NCBI RefSeq assembly: GCF_024360925.2
Contig: NZ_CP113517.1
Coordinates: forward strand, 3,472,001 to 3,536,000
Source of the DNA: Methylomonas rapida
GTDB lineage: Bacteria; Pseudomonadota; Gammaproteobacteria; Methylococcales; Methylomonadaceae
Reading direction: 5' to 3'
DNA: 64,000 nucleotides
Part shown: positions 55,108 to 63,141 of the stretch, piece by piece
Layout of the letters: the number at the start of each line of letters is the position of its first letter
How positions within the stretch are numbered: position 1 is the first letter of the stretch
Notes under the pieces: model-generated
The model's database searches: none
Told to the model about the DNA's origin: nothing
What the model saw: the letters and a program-made list of their open reading frames with translations, nothing else
Made by a program: the position numbers and the translations under genes

Positions 55108-56166
55108 ATGAATACCCCGCTTTGTCCGCATCCACGCCTATCGTTCCTAGATCGATTTTTGACGCTATGGATATTTATCGCTATGGCAATTGGCGTTGCC
55201 ATCGGTTTTGTATGGCCGGGCCAGGTCAATCAACTCAATGCCTTGGTGTCAGTCGGTACAACCAATATTCCCATTGCCATTGGTCTAATCCTGATGATGT
55301 ACCCACCGCTGGCCAAGGTGCATTACGAAGAGCTGGGCGACGTATTCCGCAACTGGCGGGTATTGGGTTTATCGCTGATTCAGAATTGGCTGATTGGGCC
55401 GGTGCTGATGTTTGCGTTGGCCATTGTGTTTTTGCGCGATTATCCCGAATACATGACTGGATTGATCATGATCGGCTTGGCTCGCTGCATTGCCATGGTA
55501 ATCGTTTGGAACGAACTGGCGCGTGGCGACAATCAATATTGTGCCGCTCTGGTCGCCTTCAACAGCGTGTTTCAAGTGCTGTTTTTCAGTGTCTATGCTT
55601 GGGTATTCATCACTGTGCTGCCTCCGATATTCGGGCTGCAAGGTAGCCTGGTCGCCATCACCATAGGCGAAATCGCCAAAACCGTGTTCATCTACTTGGG
55701 TATTCCCTTCATCGCCGGTTTCACCACGCGCTTACTGCTGGTTAAAGCCAAAGGCAAGGATTGGTATCAGCAGACCTTTGTGCCGAAAATCAGCCCGCTG
55801 ACGCTGATTGCCTTGCTGTTCACCATCGTGGTGATGTTTTCCCTAAAAGGCGAGTTGATCGTGCAGTTGCCGTTGGATGTGCTGCGAATTGCCATGCCGC
55901 TGTTGATCTACTTTGTTGTCATGTTCTTGGTCAGCTTCGTGATGGGTAAGGTGGTCGGCGCTGATTACGGTCAAACCACTACATTGGCTTTTACCGCAGC
56001 CAGCAACAATTTCGAACTGGCGATTGCCGTTGCGGTGGCGGTGTTCGGCATCAATAGTGGTGCAGCTTTTGCGGCGGTGATTGGACCCTTAATCGAAGTG
56101 CCGGTGATGGTTGCACTGGTGAATGTGGCATTTTTATTCAGGAAACGCCTTTATGCGGAGAGGTAA
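55108..56166 (+). CDS. acr3: ACR3-family arsenite efflux pump
   Basis: The 352-aa inner-membrane carrier has ten predicted helices and the conserved Cys in [19 protein letters not shown], characteristic of ACR3. It expels arsenite, coupled to proton motive force or to ArsA. A TAGGAG ribosome site precedes the ATG. The next gene overlaps its stop codon or starts shortly after, so transcription continues downstream. Confidence 0.95.
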   Translation: MNTPLCPHPRLSFLDRFLTLWIFIAMAIGVAIGFVWPGQVNQLNALVSVGTTNIPIAIGLILMMYPPLAKVHYEELGDVFRNWRVLGLSLIQNWLIGPVLMFALAIVFLRDYPEYMTGLIMIGLARCIAMVIVWNELARGDNQYCAALVAFNSVFQVLFFSVYAWVFITVLPPIFGLQGSLVAITIGEIAKTVFIYLGIPFIAGFTTRLLLVKAKGKDWYQQTFVPKISPLTLIALLFTIVVMFSLKGELIVQLPLDVLRIAMPLLIYFVVMFLVSFVMGKVVGADYGQTTTLAFTAASNNFELAIAVAVAVFGINSGAAFAAVIGPLIEVPVMVALVNVAFLFRKRLYAER

Positions 56167-56219
56167 TGCACTACGGGGCTGATACCCGCTATGCGTTAGC
56201 TCAACACTTGGAAACAGCA

Positions 56220-56975
56220 ATGAACCAGAGCGAAAAAGTCATCCGGGTTTTTCAACATGACGGTTGCGGCGGCATGGGCTATCTGGCGAGCTTTCTCGAT
56301 GCTCGGCGCGTGTCCTACGAGATGATTCGTATCGATCAACAACAAGCGCTACCACAGGACATACTGGACAGTGCCGGCTTGATTTTTTTGGGGAGTAACC
56401 TCAGCGTGAATAGTGATCATCCCTGGATCGCCGATGAAATTGAACTGATACGGCAAGCTGCTGAAATCGATTTGCCGGTGTTGGGCATTTGTTTTGGTGG
56501 ACAACTTATTAGCAAAGCCTTGGGCGGCCACATCAGCAAAGCTCCGGCCATGCAAATCGGCTGGTTTCGGGTAGAGAGCACAGCAGAAGCCTCGACGTTG
56601 ATCGACGCCCAACTACCTTCCAGTTTTGAGGCGTTTGAATGGCATGAAGACACGTTCTCGGTGCCGACCGGCGGTATCCCGCTGTTTTATGGCGAATGCG
56701 TTAAACAGCAGGGCTTTCTGCACGGCCGCTGCCTGGCCTTACAGTTTCATTTGGAAATCACCCGACACAAGATACAAGACTGTTTGCTTCAGGCCCGCAA
56801 GCGTGTCGCCGACAGCTCGGCCTGTGTCCACCCCAGCGAGCAAATGCTGCACGATTTGGATGACAGGATCACGCGCTTACATGCCGTTTCCGACAGCTTG
56901 TTTCAATGGTGGCTGAAATTAGGGGGTGAGGAGAAAAATGACTCATCAAGCCATGAATACCAGCCTCCACAGTGA
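56220..56975 (+). CDS. Class I glutamine amidotransferase in the ars cluster
   Basis: From ATG 56220 the product is 251 aa; the frame also contains an ATG at 56166 overlapping the acr3 stop (TAATG). The triad is complete: Cys in GICFGGQLISKALGG, and His and Glu in LQFHLEIT. The fold is like the glutaminase half of GMP synthase (COG0518) but no partner domain is present. Its role in arsenic resistance is not known to me. It lies between acr3 and arsC2 with tight linkage, so it is likely to be part of the operon. Confidence 0.85.
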   Translation: MNQSEKVIRVFQHDGCGGMGYLASFLDARRVSYEMIRIDQQQALPQDILDSAGLIFLGSNLSVNSDHPWIADEIELIRQAAEIDLPVLGICFGGQLISKALGGHISKAPAMQIGWFRVESTAEASTLIDAQLPSSFEAFEWHEDTFSVPTGGIPLFYGECVKQQGFLHGRCLALQFHLEITRHKIQDCLLQARKRVADSSACVHPSEQMLHDLDDRITRLHAVSDSLFQWWLKLGGEEKNDSSSHEYQPPQ

Positions 56976-57105
56976 GAATGCAAAAACCAAAGCCCCGATG
57001 GCCTGCAACGCCACCGAATTTGCTTCTGCCTGCCCAGGCTATCAAATAACGCCCAAGAACTTCCTGATGCATCTGTATGCACTTAAATTAAAAGGCTTTT
57101 TATGA
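56938..57105 (+). CDS. Small ORF (55 aa) linking amidotransferase and arsC2
   Basis: This 55-codon frame starts inside the end of the amidotransferase gene and stops in an ATGA overlap with the second arsC. A strong GGGGTGAGGAG ribosome site lies 5 bases before the ATG. The peptide has two Cys (MACNA, ASACPGY) and basic residues near the C-terminus; no known family. The coupling to arsC2 suggests it is translated, possibly as a leader or accessory peptide, but coding is not proven. Confidence 0.4.
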   Translation: MTHQAMNTSLHSENAKTKAPMACNATEFASACPGYQITPKNFLMHLYALKLKGFL

Positions 57106-57605
57106 ATGACAGAGTTTATAACGTTCTAATTTTATGTACTGGCAACTCGGCCCGTAGCATCATGGCGGAAGCGGCATTTAATAAGCTAGGCGCTGGAAGA
57201 TTCAAAGCTTACAGTGCCGGCAGCCATCCTACCGGCACTGTTCATCCTTTGGCCATCGAACAAATTAAAACCCTGAATTATCCAGTCGAGGAATTGCGCA
57301 GTAAAAGCTGGGATGAATTTGCCGCACCGGATGCTCCCGTCATGGATTTTGTGATCACTGTCTGCGATAAAGCAGCTGGCGAGGTCTGTCCGGTATGGCC
57401 TGGAAGACCGATTACCGCCTATTGGGGATTTGAAGACCCAGCAGCAGTACAAGGTAACGCAGAAGAGCAGCGCCGCGCTTTTAAAAGTGTTTTCAATTTT
57501 ATCCTGGCTCGCATCAGATATTTTTTAGTCCTGCCACTGGAAAAGCTTGATGCTCTTGCGATCAAGCGCGAGATGGACATTATTGGCCAACTTAAAAACG
57601 ACTAG
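57102..57605 (+). CDS. arsC: Arsenate reductase, thioredoxin-coupled (second copy)
   Basis: The 167-aa LMW-phosphatase-type protein has CTGNSARSIMAE (catalytic Cys12) and TVCDKAAGEVC (C-x7-C). It is related to the copy at 51953 but clearly diverged. It starts within the stop of the 55-aa ORF. Together with acr3 it would complete an arsenate detoxification path even without the first copy. Confidence 0.93.
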   Translation: MNDRVYNVLILCTGNSARSIMAEAAFNKLGAGRFKAYSAGSHPTGTVHPLAIEQIKTLNYPVEELRSKSWDEFAAPDAPVMDFVITVCDKAAGEVCPVWPGRPITAYWGFEDPAAVQGNAEEQRRAFKSVFNFILARIRYFLVLPLEKLDALAIKREMDIIGQLKND

Positions 57606-57673
57606 CCGCGTAGCATTAAAGATGCCGTCTATTTTCAACTCACCGTAAAACGAAAATTCGAGGACCGATTACG

Positions 57674-58492
57674 ATGAACCCACACCAGGAAGCAAAGACC
57701 AAAGCCGCGATGACTTACAATGCCGCCGCCGATCATTTCGACCATCCGGTCAGTTCGTTCTGGCACCGCTTTGGCCGGCGCACTATCGAACGGCTCGATC
57801 TACAAGCGGGTGAGCGGGTGCTGGACGTTTGTTCCGGCAGCGGCGGCTCGGCACTGCCAGCAGCGGATAGGGTTGGCGCGGACGGCTATGTGGTGGCGAC
57901 CGATCTTGCCGGACGCCTGATCGACTTAGCCAGAGCCAAGGCCGAAGCTCAGGGCTTGGCCAACATCGAATTTCGCATCGACGACATGCTGGCCTTGGGC
58001 TATCCGGATCACAGCTTCGACGCGGTGGTTTGCGTCTTCGGTATTTTCTTCGTGCCGGACATGAGCGAGGCGGCCAGGGAATTATGGCGCATGGTCAAAC
58101 CGGGCGGCCGGCTGGCCATCACCACCTGGGGACCGAATCTGTTCGAACCGGCCAACGGCGCATTCTGGGATTCCATCGAGCGAGAACGCCCCGATCTGCA
58201 TCGGGCATTCAATCCCTGGGACCGCATCTCGGAACCGGAGGGCTTAAGACAGATGCTGGCGGAAGCTGGTGTACACAATGTCGATATCCTGGCCGAATCC
58301 GACACACATCCTTTGAACGAGCCGGAAGACTGGTGGAAGATCGCGATGGGCAGCGGCTATCGGGGTACCTTGGAACAACTGAACATCGATGCTTTCGAGC
58401 AAGTGCGGCAGAGCAACTTGTCGCGTCTTTTTGAAAAGCGCGTGACGGCGATCGAGACCAACGTCATTTACGCAATCGCCACGAAGAAATGA
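57674..58492 (+). CDS. Class I SAM-dependent methyltransferase
   Basis: The 272-aa protein has the SAM motif VLDVCSGSGGSALPAAD, the acidic VVATDLAGRLIDL motif and RMVKPGGRLAITTWG. It resembles UbiE/Methyltransf_11 enzymes. The conserved Cys pairs of ArsM are not evident, so arsenic methylation is not supported by sequence; its place in the cluster is the only hint. It starts 68 bases after arsC2 and is 4 bases from the thioesterase gene. Confidence 0.9.
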   Translation: MNPHQEAKTKAAMTYNAAADHFDHPVSSFWHRFGRRTIERLDLQAGERVLDVCSGSGGSALPAADRVGADGYVVATDLAGRLIDLARAKAEAQGLANIEFRIDDMLALGYPDHSFDAVVCVFGIFFVPDMSEAARELWRMVKPGGRLAITTWGPNLFEPANGAFWDSIERERPDLHRAFNPWDRISEPEGLRQMLAEAGVHNVDILAESDTHPLNEPEDWWKIAMGSGYRGTLEQLNIDAFEQVRQSNLSRLFEKRVTAIETNVIYAIATKK

Positions 58493-58496
58493 GCCC

Positions 58497-58955
58497 ATGA
58501 ATCCGCAAGCGCTCGAGCAATACCTACATGAGCATATTCCGCTGTCAAAAGCCATGCAGGTCTGCGTGCTCGAAGCCGTGCCAGAAAGGGTTATTGTGAG
58601 TGCACCGTTGGCGCCCAACATCAATCACACAGAATCCGTGTTCGGTGGTAGCGCCTCGGCAGTCGCCACCCTGGCGGCATGGTCACTGGTGCATGTCCGC
58701 CTGAAAAGCGCAGGTATCGCCAGTGGCATCGTGATTCAAAACAATACCATGAGCTATGAGCAGCCGATTCATGGATCATTTACGGCACGTTCGTTCATCA
58801 AGCAGCCGGAAGCGTGGGATGTTTTCATGCGGACGCTCTCCCGTAGAGGCCGCGCCCGAATTGCGGTTTCAGCCATCCTTGACTACGAGGGGCAGCCGGC
58901 AGGCAATTTTGAAGGAAATTTCGTGGCAATCGTAAAAGAGCCAGGCATCCGATAA
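58497..58955 (+). CDS. YiiD-type thioesterase domain protein
   Basis: The 152-aa protein has a hotdog-fold thioesterase pattern (LAPNINHTESVFGGSASAVA, NTMSYEQPIHGSFTAR) like the C-terminal domain of YiiD. Substrates are unknown. The gene starts 4 bases after the methyltransferase stop and is almost surely co-transcribed with it. A link to arsenic is not evident. Confidence 0.85.
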   Translation: MNPQALEQYLHEHIPLSKAMQVCVLEAVPERVIVSAPLAPNINHTESVFGGSASAVATLAAWSLVHVRLKSAGIASGIVIQNNTMSYEQPIHGSFTARSFIKQPEAWDVFMRTLSRRGRARIAVSAILDYEGQPAGNFEGNFVAIVKEPGIR

Positions 58956-59037
58956 TTTGCAAAGCACCACACCAGAGAATGCATTTAAACCCAAACACCC
59001 GACAGCGTGTTTTTTAACCAATCAAAGGAGATAGGAC

Positions 59038-59280
59038 ATGACCGACACAGTGAAAATCGAGATTCTTGGAATGGGCTGCAATAAATGCCATCAACTAGAG
59101 GCCAACGCGCGGGAAGCCATAGCGTCACTTAACTTGACCGCCGAAGTTGAGCACATCACCGACATGATGCAAATCGTCGAACGCGGCGTGATGGCGACAC
59201 CGGCCTTGGTCGTCAACGACGAGGTAGTCAGCCAGGGCAAGGTCATTACAGCCGAAGAAATCGCGCGACATTTGCGATGA
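59038..59280 (+). CDS. Small thioredoxin-like redox protein
   Basis: The 80-aa protein has a CNKC redox motif in GMGCNKCHQLEANAR, a cis-Pro in MATPALVVND and the full small thioredoxin fold (redox-active disulfide protein 2 family). An AAAGGAG site precedes the ATG. It is often found next to DUF318 permeases in metal or arsenic clusters, as here. It could feed electrons to the two ArsC enzymes or act with the permease; this is inference. Confidence 0.9.
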   Translation: MTDTVKIEILGMGCNKCHQLEANAREAIASLNLTAEVEHITDMMQIVERGVMATPALVVNDEVVSQGKVITAEEIARHLR

Positions 59281-59393
59281 AAACCAATCGGCCGAGTTGA
59301 AATCGGCTGGCTTGAATTCGTTTCTGACTTCGCCCTTAGTCCGTCGTTATTCCGGACATACCCAATGCCCCTTCAACAGGTAGGAGAAACACC

Positions 59394-60722
59394 ATGAACA
59401 ACCCTTCATTTTGGCATAACGAATGGAAGGCGCTATTACTAATTGTCGCCGGATTCTTGGTCTGTTTTTACCTGCCGGTGGAAGCCTTGCAAAGCTGGGA
59501 GCGCTTGCACAATGCTTTCTGGGAAGCCTTGTATCTGGTGCGCTGGTACGCCGAAGAACATGTATTGCTGTGTTTGATTCCGGCCTTCTTCATTGCCGGT
59601 GCCATCGCGGTCTTCGTTAGTCAGGGCGCGGTGATGAAATATCTCGGTGCGACTGCGCCCAAGGGTTTGGCCTATGCGGTGGCGTCGGTATCGGGCACCA
59701 TCCTGGCAGTGTGTTCCTGTACCGTGTTGCCGTTGTTCGCCGGCATTTACCGGATGGGCGCGGGGCTGGGTCCGGCGATAGCCTTTTTGTATTCCGGGCC
59801 TGCCATCAATGTGTTGGCGATCATTTTGACGGCAAGAATTCTCGGCATGGAAATGGGCATTGCTCGCGCAGTTGGGGCTGTACTTTTCAGCGTGGTGATC
59901 GGCCTGATGATGGCCTATTTGTTCCGTAAGGAAGAACTGGAAAAGATCAAAAAACAAGCGGCATTGCCGGAAGAAGAACCCAAACGGCCGCTCTGGCAAA
60001 ACAGCTTGTTTTTGGCCACGCTGGTATTGATTCTGGTGTTTGCCAACTGGGCTAAATCGGATAACACCGAAGGCCTGTGGCATGCGATTTATGAGGGCAA
60101 ATGGTGGCTAACCGGATTATTCGGCGTCGCCTTGGCGGTCATCTTGAGTCGCTGGTTTCAACTGCCGTCTGGTCGTTTGGCATTGGTGGCCGTGCTGACT
60201 GCCGCGGCGGCGCTGCTGTTCGGCAGCCAACCCTTGCTGCCTTTTGCAGTGGCCGTCATCGGCCTGTCCTGGATCACCAGCAACGACGCAGCCGAAGGCG
60301 GCGCGTGGTTTGCCGCCGCCTGGGATTATGCCAAACAGATTTTGCCGTTGCTGTTGATCGGCGTGTTGATCGCCGGCGCCCTCCTCGGCCGCCCGGGCCA
60401 CGAGGGTCTGATTCCGTCGGCATGGGTATCGTCGGCGGTGGGCGGCAACTCCATCGGCGCCAACTTCTTTGCCGCTTTTGCCGGCGCCTTCATGTATTTT
60501 GCCACCCTGACCGAAGTCCCCATCGTGCAAGGCCTGACCGGCAGCGGCATGGGCGAAGGCCCGGCGCTGGCCTTATTACTGGCCGGGCCGGCTTTGTCGC
60601 TGCCCAACATGCTGGTGATTCGCAGTATTTTGGGCACCACTAAAACCGTGGCGTTTGTCTCTCTGGTGGTAGTAATGGCGACTGGGTGCGGGTTGATGTA
60701 TGGTGCGCTGATCACTTCTTGA
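59394..60722 (+). CDS. DUF318/ArsP-type permease
   Basis: The 442-aa membrane protein has 9-10 helices and two repeats. The conserved motifs CSCTVLPLFAGIYRMGAG and FLYSGPAINV, and later VGGNSIGANFF and TEVPIVQGL, define the DUF318 family. ArsP members expel trivalent organoarsenicals; others are linked to divalent metals. The clustering with arsI supports organoarsenical efflux. A TAGGAG site precedes the ATG. The gene closes the ars cluster. Confidence 0.9.
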   Translation: MNNPSFWHNEWKALLLIVAGFLVCFYLPVEALQSWERLHNAFWEALYLVRWYAEEHVLLCLIPAFFIAGAIAVFVSQGAVMKYLGATAPKGLAYAVASVSGTILAVCSCTVLPLFAGIYRMGAGLGPAIAFLYSGPAINVLAIILTARILGMEMGIARAVGAVLFSVVIGLMMAYLFRKEELEKIKKQAALPEEEPKRPLWQNSLFLATLVLILVFANWAKSDNTEGLWHAIYEGKWWLTGLFGVALAVILSRWFQLPSGRLALVAVLTAAAALLFGSQPLLPFAVAVIGLSWITSNDAAEGGAWFAAAWDYAKQILPLLLIGVLIAGALLGRPGHEGLIPSAWVSSAVGGNSIGANFFAAFAGAFMYFATLTEVPIVQGLTGSGMGEGPALALLLAGPALSLPNMLVIRSILGTTKTVAFVSLVVVMATGCGLMYGALITS

Positions 60723-60821
60723 TCGTTTCAAATCACTTTCGATTTAAAGCGCGCATGATCTGGAAATCGTCATAAAAAACCATTTCTCCACCTAGAAGAC
60801 CTTCAAGTTGAATGTATCAAG

Positions 60822-61166
60822 TTAAAACACATGAGCAACAGCCACATAGAGGCCAATACCTAGCCATGTCGTTATCAATAATGTCCACGGCAGCCAGTGC
60901 TGGCGATATACGATGATTTCACGTACTTCTTCGTCATCCTGCTCCCTGAGTGGCGCCTGCTGATTCGCCAACTTTTTCCGTTGTTTGTTCAGCTCACGGG
61001 CTTTTTCTTTCTGCTGTCGTTTGTAAAGATCTATGCCCTGCTGGATGCCTTGGGTAATCAGTTTGGTCTGTTCTTTGGTTTGAGCGGGACGCTGAATACG
61101 CTTAGCGATTTTTAACGCCTCGTCTTGTGTCTGCGGGGAGGGCTTTTGGTAACTGTTTTTGCTCAT
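60822..61166 (-). CDS. DUF2956 family protein
   Basis: The 114-aa protein has a highly charged N-terminal helix region (QGIDLYKRQQKEKAREL) with coiled-coil character and one C-terminal membrane helix (LPWTLLITTWLGIGLYVAV). This matches DUF2956, a gammaproteobacterial family of unknown function. It is convergent with the ars permease and divergent from the SDR gene. Confidence 0.8.
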   Translation of the reverse strand: MSKNSYQKPSPQTQDEALKIAKRIQRPAQTKEQTKLITQGIQQGIDLYKRQQKEKARELNKQRKKLANQQAPLREQDDEEVREIIVYRQHWLPWTLLITTWLGIGLYVAVAHVF

Positions 61167-61217
61167 GATCGCGCGTTAATCGTTATAGTGATTGCGTTTG
61201 CTATGTAAGGAGTCAGT

Positions 61218-61910
61218 ATGTCTAAATCGAGGATCATTGTCATCACCGGTGTAACACGCGGCCTAGGGCGAGCCATGGCCATTACGTTTGCCAGTTTGGG
61301 TCACACAGTGATTGGCTGCGGCCGCTCGCAAGCGGCGATAGATGTTCTCAAGACCGAGTTGGGCACGCCGCATCGGTTTGATGTCGTTGACGTGACCGTA
61401 GACAATGACGTGGCGATATGGGCAACATCGGTCATCCAGGATTTTGGACCACCTGACCTGCTGCTCAATAATGCCGCGATGATCAACGAGGTCAAACCTC
61501 TTTGGCAAATTTCGGCACGAGATTTCGATGCGGTCATCGATGTGAATATCAAAGGCGTGGCCCATGTGCTTCGTCACCTTGTCCCTGCCATGATCGAACG
61601 GCAAGAAGGTGTTATCGTCAATTTCAGCTCGGGTTGGGGTAGAAGTACGGATGCTGGCGTCGCGCCCTATTGCGCGTCGAAATGGGCCATCGAAGGCCTG
61701 ACACGCGCATTGGCCCAGGAAGTCCCGAAATCCATGGCCGCCATTCCGTTAAATCCCGGCATTATCGATACCGATATGCTGAAAATCTGCTTTGGTGATG
61801 AGGCCAAGCAGTACCCCACTGCAGCACGCTGGGCCGAAACGGCTGTACCTTTTCTGCTTGCGTTGAGTGCTCGTGATAACGGCAAACCGCTATCGGTGCC
61901 GGGTTATTAG
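61218..61910 (+). CDS. Short-chain dehydrogenase/reductase
   Basis: The 230-aa protein has the SDR cofactor motif TGVTRGLGRAMA (Thr-Gly-x3-Gly-x-Gly), NNAAM, a Ser in NFSSGWGRS and the YCASK catalytic pair. The substrate is unknown. An AAGGAG site precedes the ATG. It is followed at 24 bases by a pyrophosphatase-like gene, so the two form a probable operon. Confidence 0.93.
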   Translation: MSKSRIIVITGVTRGLGRAMAITFASLGHTVIGCGRSQAAIDVLKTELGTPHRFDVVDVTVDNDVAIWATSVIQDFGPPDLLLNNAAMINEVKPLWQISARDFDAVIDVNIKGVAHVLRHLVPAMIERQEGVIVNFSSGWGRSTDAGVAPYCASKWAIEGLTRALAQEVPKSMAAIPLNPGIIDTDMLKICFGDEAKQYPTAARWAETAVPFLLALSARDNGKPLSVPGY

Positions 61911-61934
61911 GCGTTAAGATAGGTTTTATTTCAG

Positions 61935-62414
61935 ATGCATTCTTTAAACCTTACCGAACAAGCTCCTTTGGTCAATGTCGTCATTGAGACGCCTCGCGGC
62001 AGTTTTTTAAAGCGGGGCACGGCTGGAAAACTGGACTTTATCTCGCCGTTGCCCTGTCCATTCAACTATGGTTCGATTCCGGCCTATATCGGTTCGGATG
62101 GCGATTTTTTGGATGCGGTCGTGCTGGGGCCGCGGCTTCCTTTAGGAGCATCGGTTTCAGTTTATGCGTGGGGTTCAATCGGAATGATCGACGGCGGCGT
62201 GTATGAAGACAAGCTGATATGCGCCCCAACCCCCCTTTCCGAGAAACAGCAACGGCTGATTTTGTGGTTTTTCATAATTTATGCCAAGGCCAAATATCTG
62301 CTGAATTTAATCAAGGGGCGCAAAGGACACAACAACTGCGAAGGCTGGCACGATGCGGCCAGTGCGCTGGCCAGAGCAATACCCTGTAGTTCTGAGGATA
62401 AGAATGCAGGTTAA
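61935..62414 (+). CDS. Inorganic-pyrophosphatase-like protein, membrane-type insert
   Basis: The 159-aa protein matches the family I pyrophosphatase core: IETPRGSFLKR, YGSIPAYIGSDGDFLDAVVLG, GMIDGGVYEDKLI. After that a hydrophobic segment (LILWFFIIYAKAKYLLNL) replaces the usual C-terminal helices. Length is shorter than true PPases. Acidic metal ligands are partly kept (GDFLDAV), so activity is possible. It lies 24 bases after the SDR gene. Confidence 0.78.
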   Translation: MHSLNLTEQAPLVNVVIETPRGSFLKRGTAGKLDFISPLPCPFNYGSIPAYIGSDGDFLDAVVLGPRLPLGASVSVYAWGSIGMIDGGVYEDKLICAPTPLSEKQQRLILWFFIIYAKAKYLLNLIKGRKGHNNCEGWHDAASALARAIPCSSEDKNAG

Positions 62415-62556
62415 ACCTGTCGGAAGGGGCATTTGCTAGCTTAAGCAGGTTTGGTCTCTGTTCCAGGCGCATTTCGCCATTAAGCCAGGCTTGCTTCGTC
62501 AATGATCGTGACAGCCGCCCCAATTGAGGCTGCTAACGAACATGGACAAGATTACC

Positions 62557-62985
62557 TCAAGCGGGTACGGCCAAAATTACCGCGCCAGCCTTGAATGTGG
62601 CCGTGACGGCCTGCCCTTTGCGCAGCCCCAGGGTTTCGACGCTGTCGTTGGTCACCGTCGCCGCGACTTTGTCGCCGCCGGCCAGCTCGATGTCGATTTC
62701 GGAATTGACCGCGCCGGGTTTGACCTCGGTGACCGTGCCCGGCAGTTGGTTACGCGCCGAAATCTTGTAACCGCCAAAATCGGTGATGATGATGACTTGC
62801 GGCGCCTTGACCAGAGCCACGACCTCCAGCCCGGCCTTGATGCCGAGTTTTTCCACCGACTCCTTGGTGACCGAGGCGACGAGGGTTTCGCCGCCTTTCA
62901 AACCGACATGCACTTCGGCATTGACGGCCCCGATGATGACTTCGCTGACGGTGCCGCTAAATTGGTTACGCGCGCTTGCTTGCAT
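62557..62985 (-). CDS. Molbindin, di-Mop molybdate-binding protein
   Basis: The 142-aa protein consists of two Mop domains (about 1-68 and 74-142), each starting SARNQ(F/L)xGTVxEV and containing a GAVN segment. Such proteins (ModG/Mop) store or buffer molybdate in the cytoplasm. A GAGAGG site precedes the ATG. A ModE-type operator lies 92 bases upstream, which ties the gene to the same control as porin-modABC. Confidence 0.92.
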   Translation of the reverse strand: MQASARNQFSGTVSEVIIGAVNAEVHVGLKGGETLVASVTKESVEKLGIKAGLEVVALVKAPQVIIITDFGGYKISARNQLPGTVTEVKPGAVNSEIDIELAGGDKVAATVTNDSVETLGLRKGQAVTATFKAGAVILAVPA

Positions 62986-63076
62986 GACTATACCTCTCGG
63001 ATTGGCTTATTAGGGATTGGGATTTGCCGGTTCGCATGCCCCGAAGCGGGCCGCTAAACGGCAACCCAGTTTATAC

Positions 63077-63100
63077 CGCTATTCCCCAAATTAAATAACG
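63077..63100 (-). promoter_or_regulatory. ModE-type operator upstream of molbindin
   Basis: CGCTAT (63077-63082) and ATAACG (63095-63100) are separated by 12 bases, the spacing found in the operator at 49357-49383; one base departs from perfect symmetry. It lies between the di-haem oxidoreductase stop and the molbindin start. Confidence 0.65.
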
Positions 63101-63141
63101 TTTTTCCGAAATGCAGCATTGCGCTTGGCGAAACAAGCACG

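Noticed and set aside
57674..58492. Calling the cluster methyltransferase ArsM
   Set aside because: The SAM fold is clear, but the Cys pairs expected for arsenite methyltransferases are not visible.
62524..63057. 177-codon rightward frame covering the molbindin gene
   Set aside because: It is antisense to a clear two-domain Mop protein and crosses the region upstream of it.
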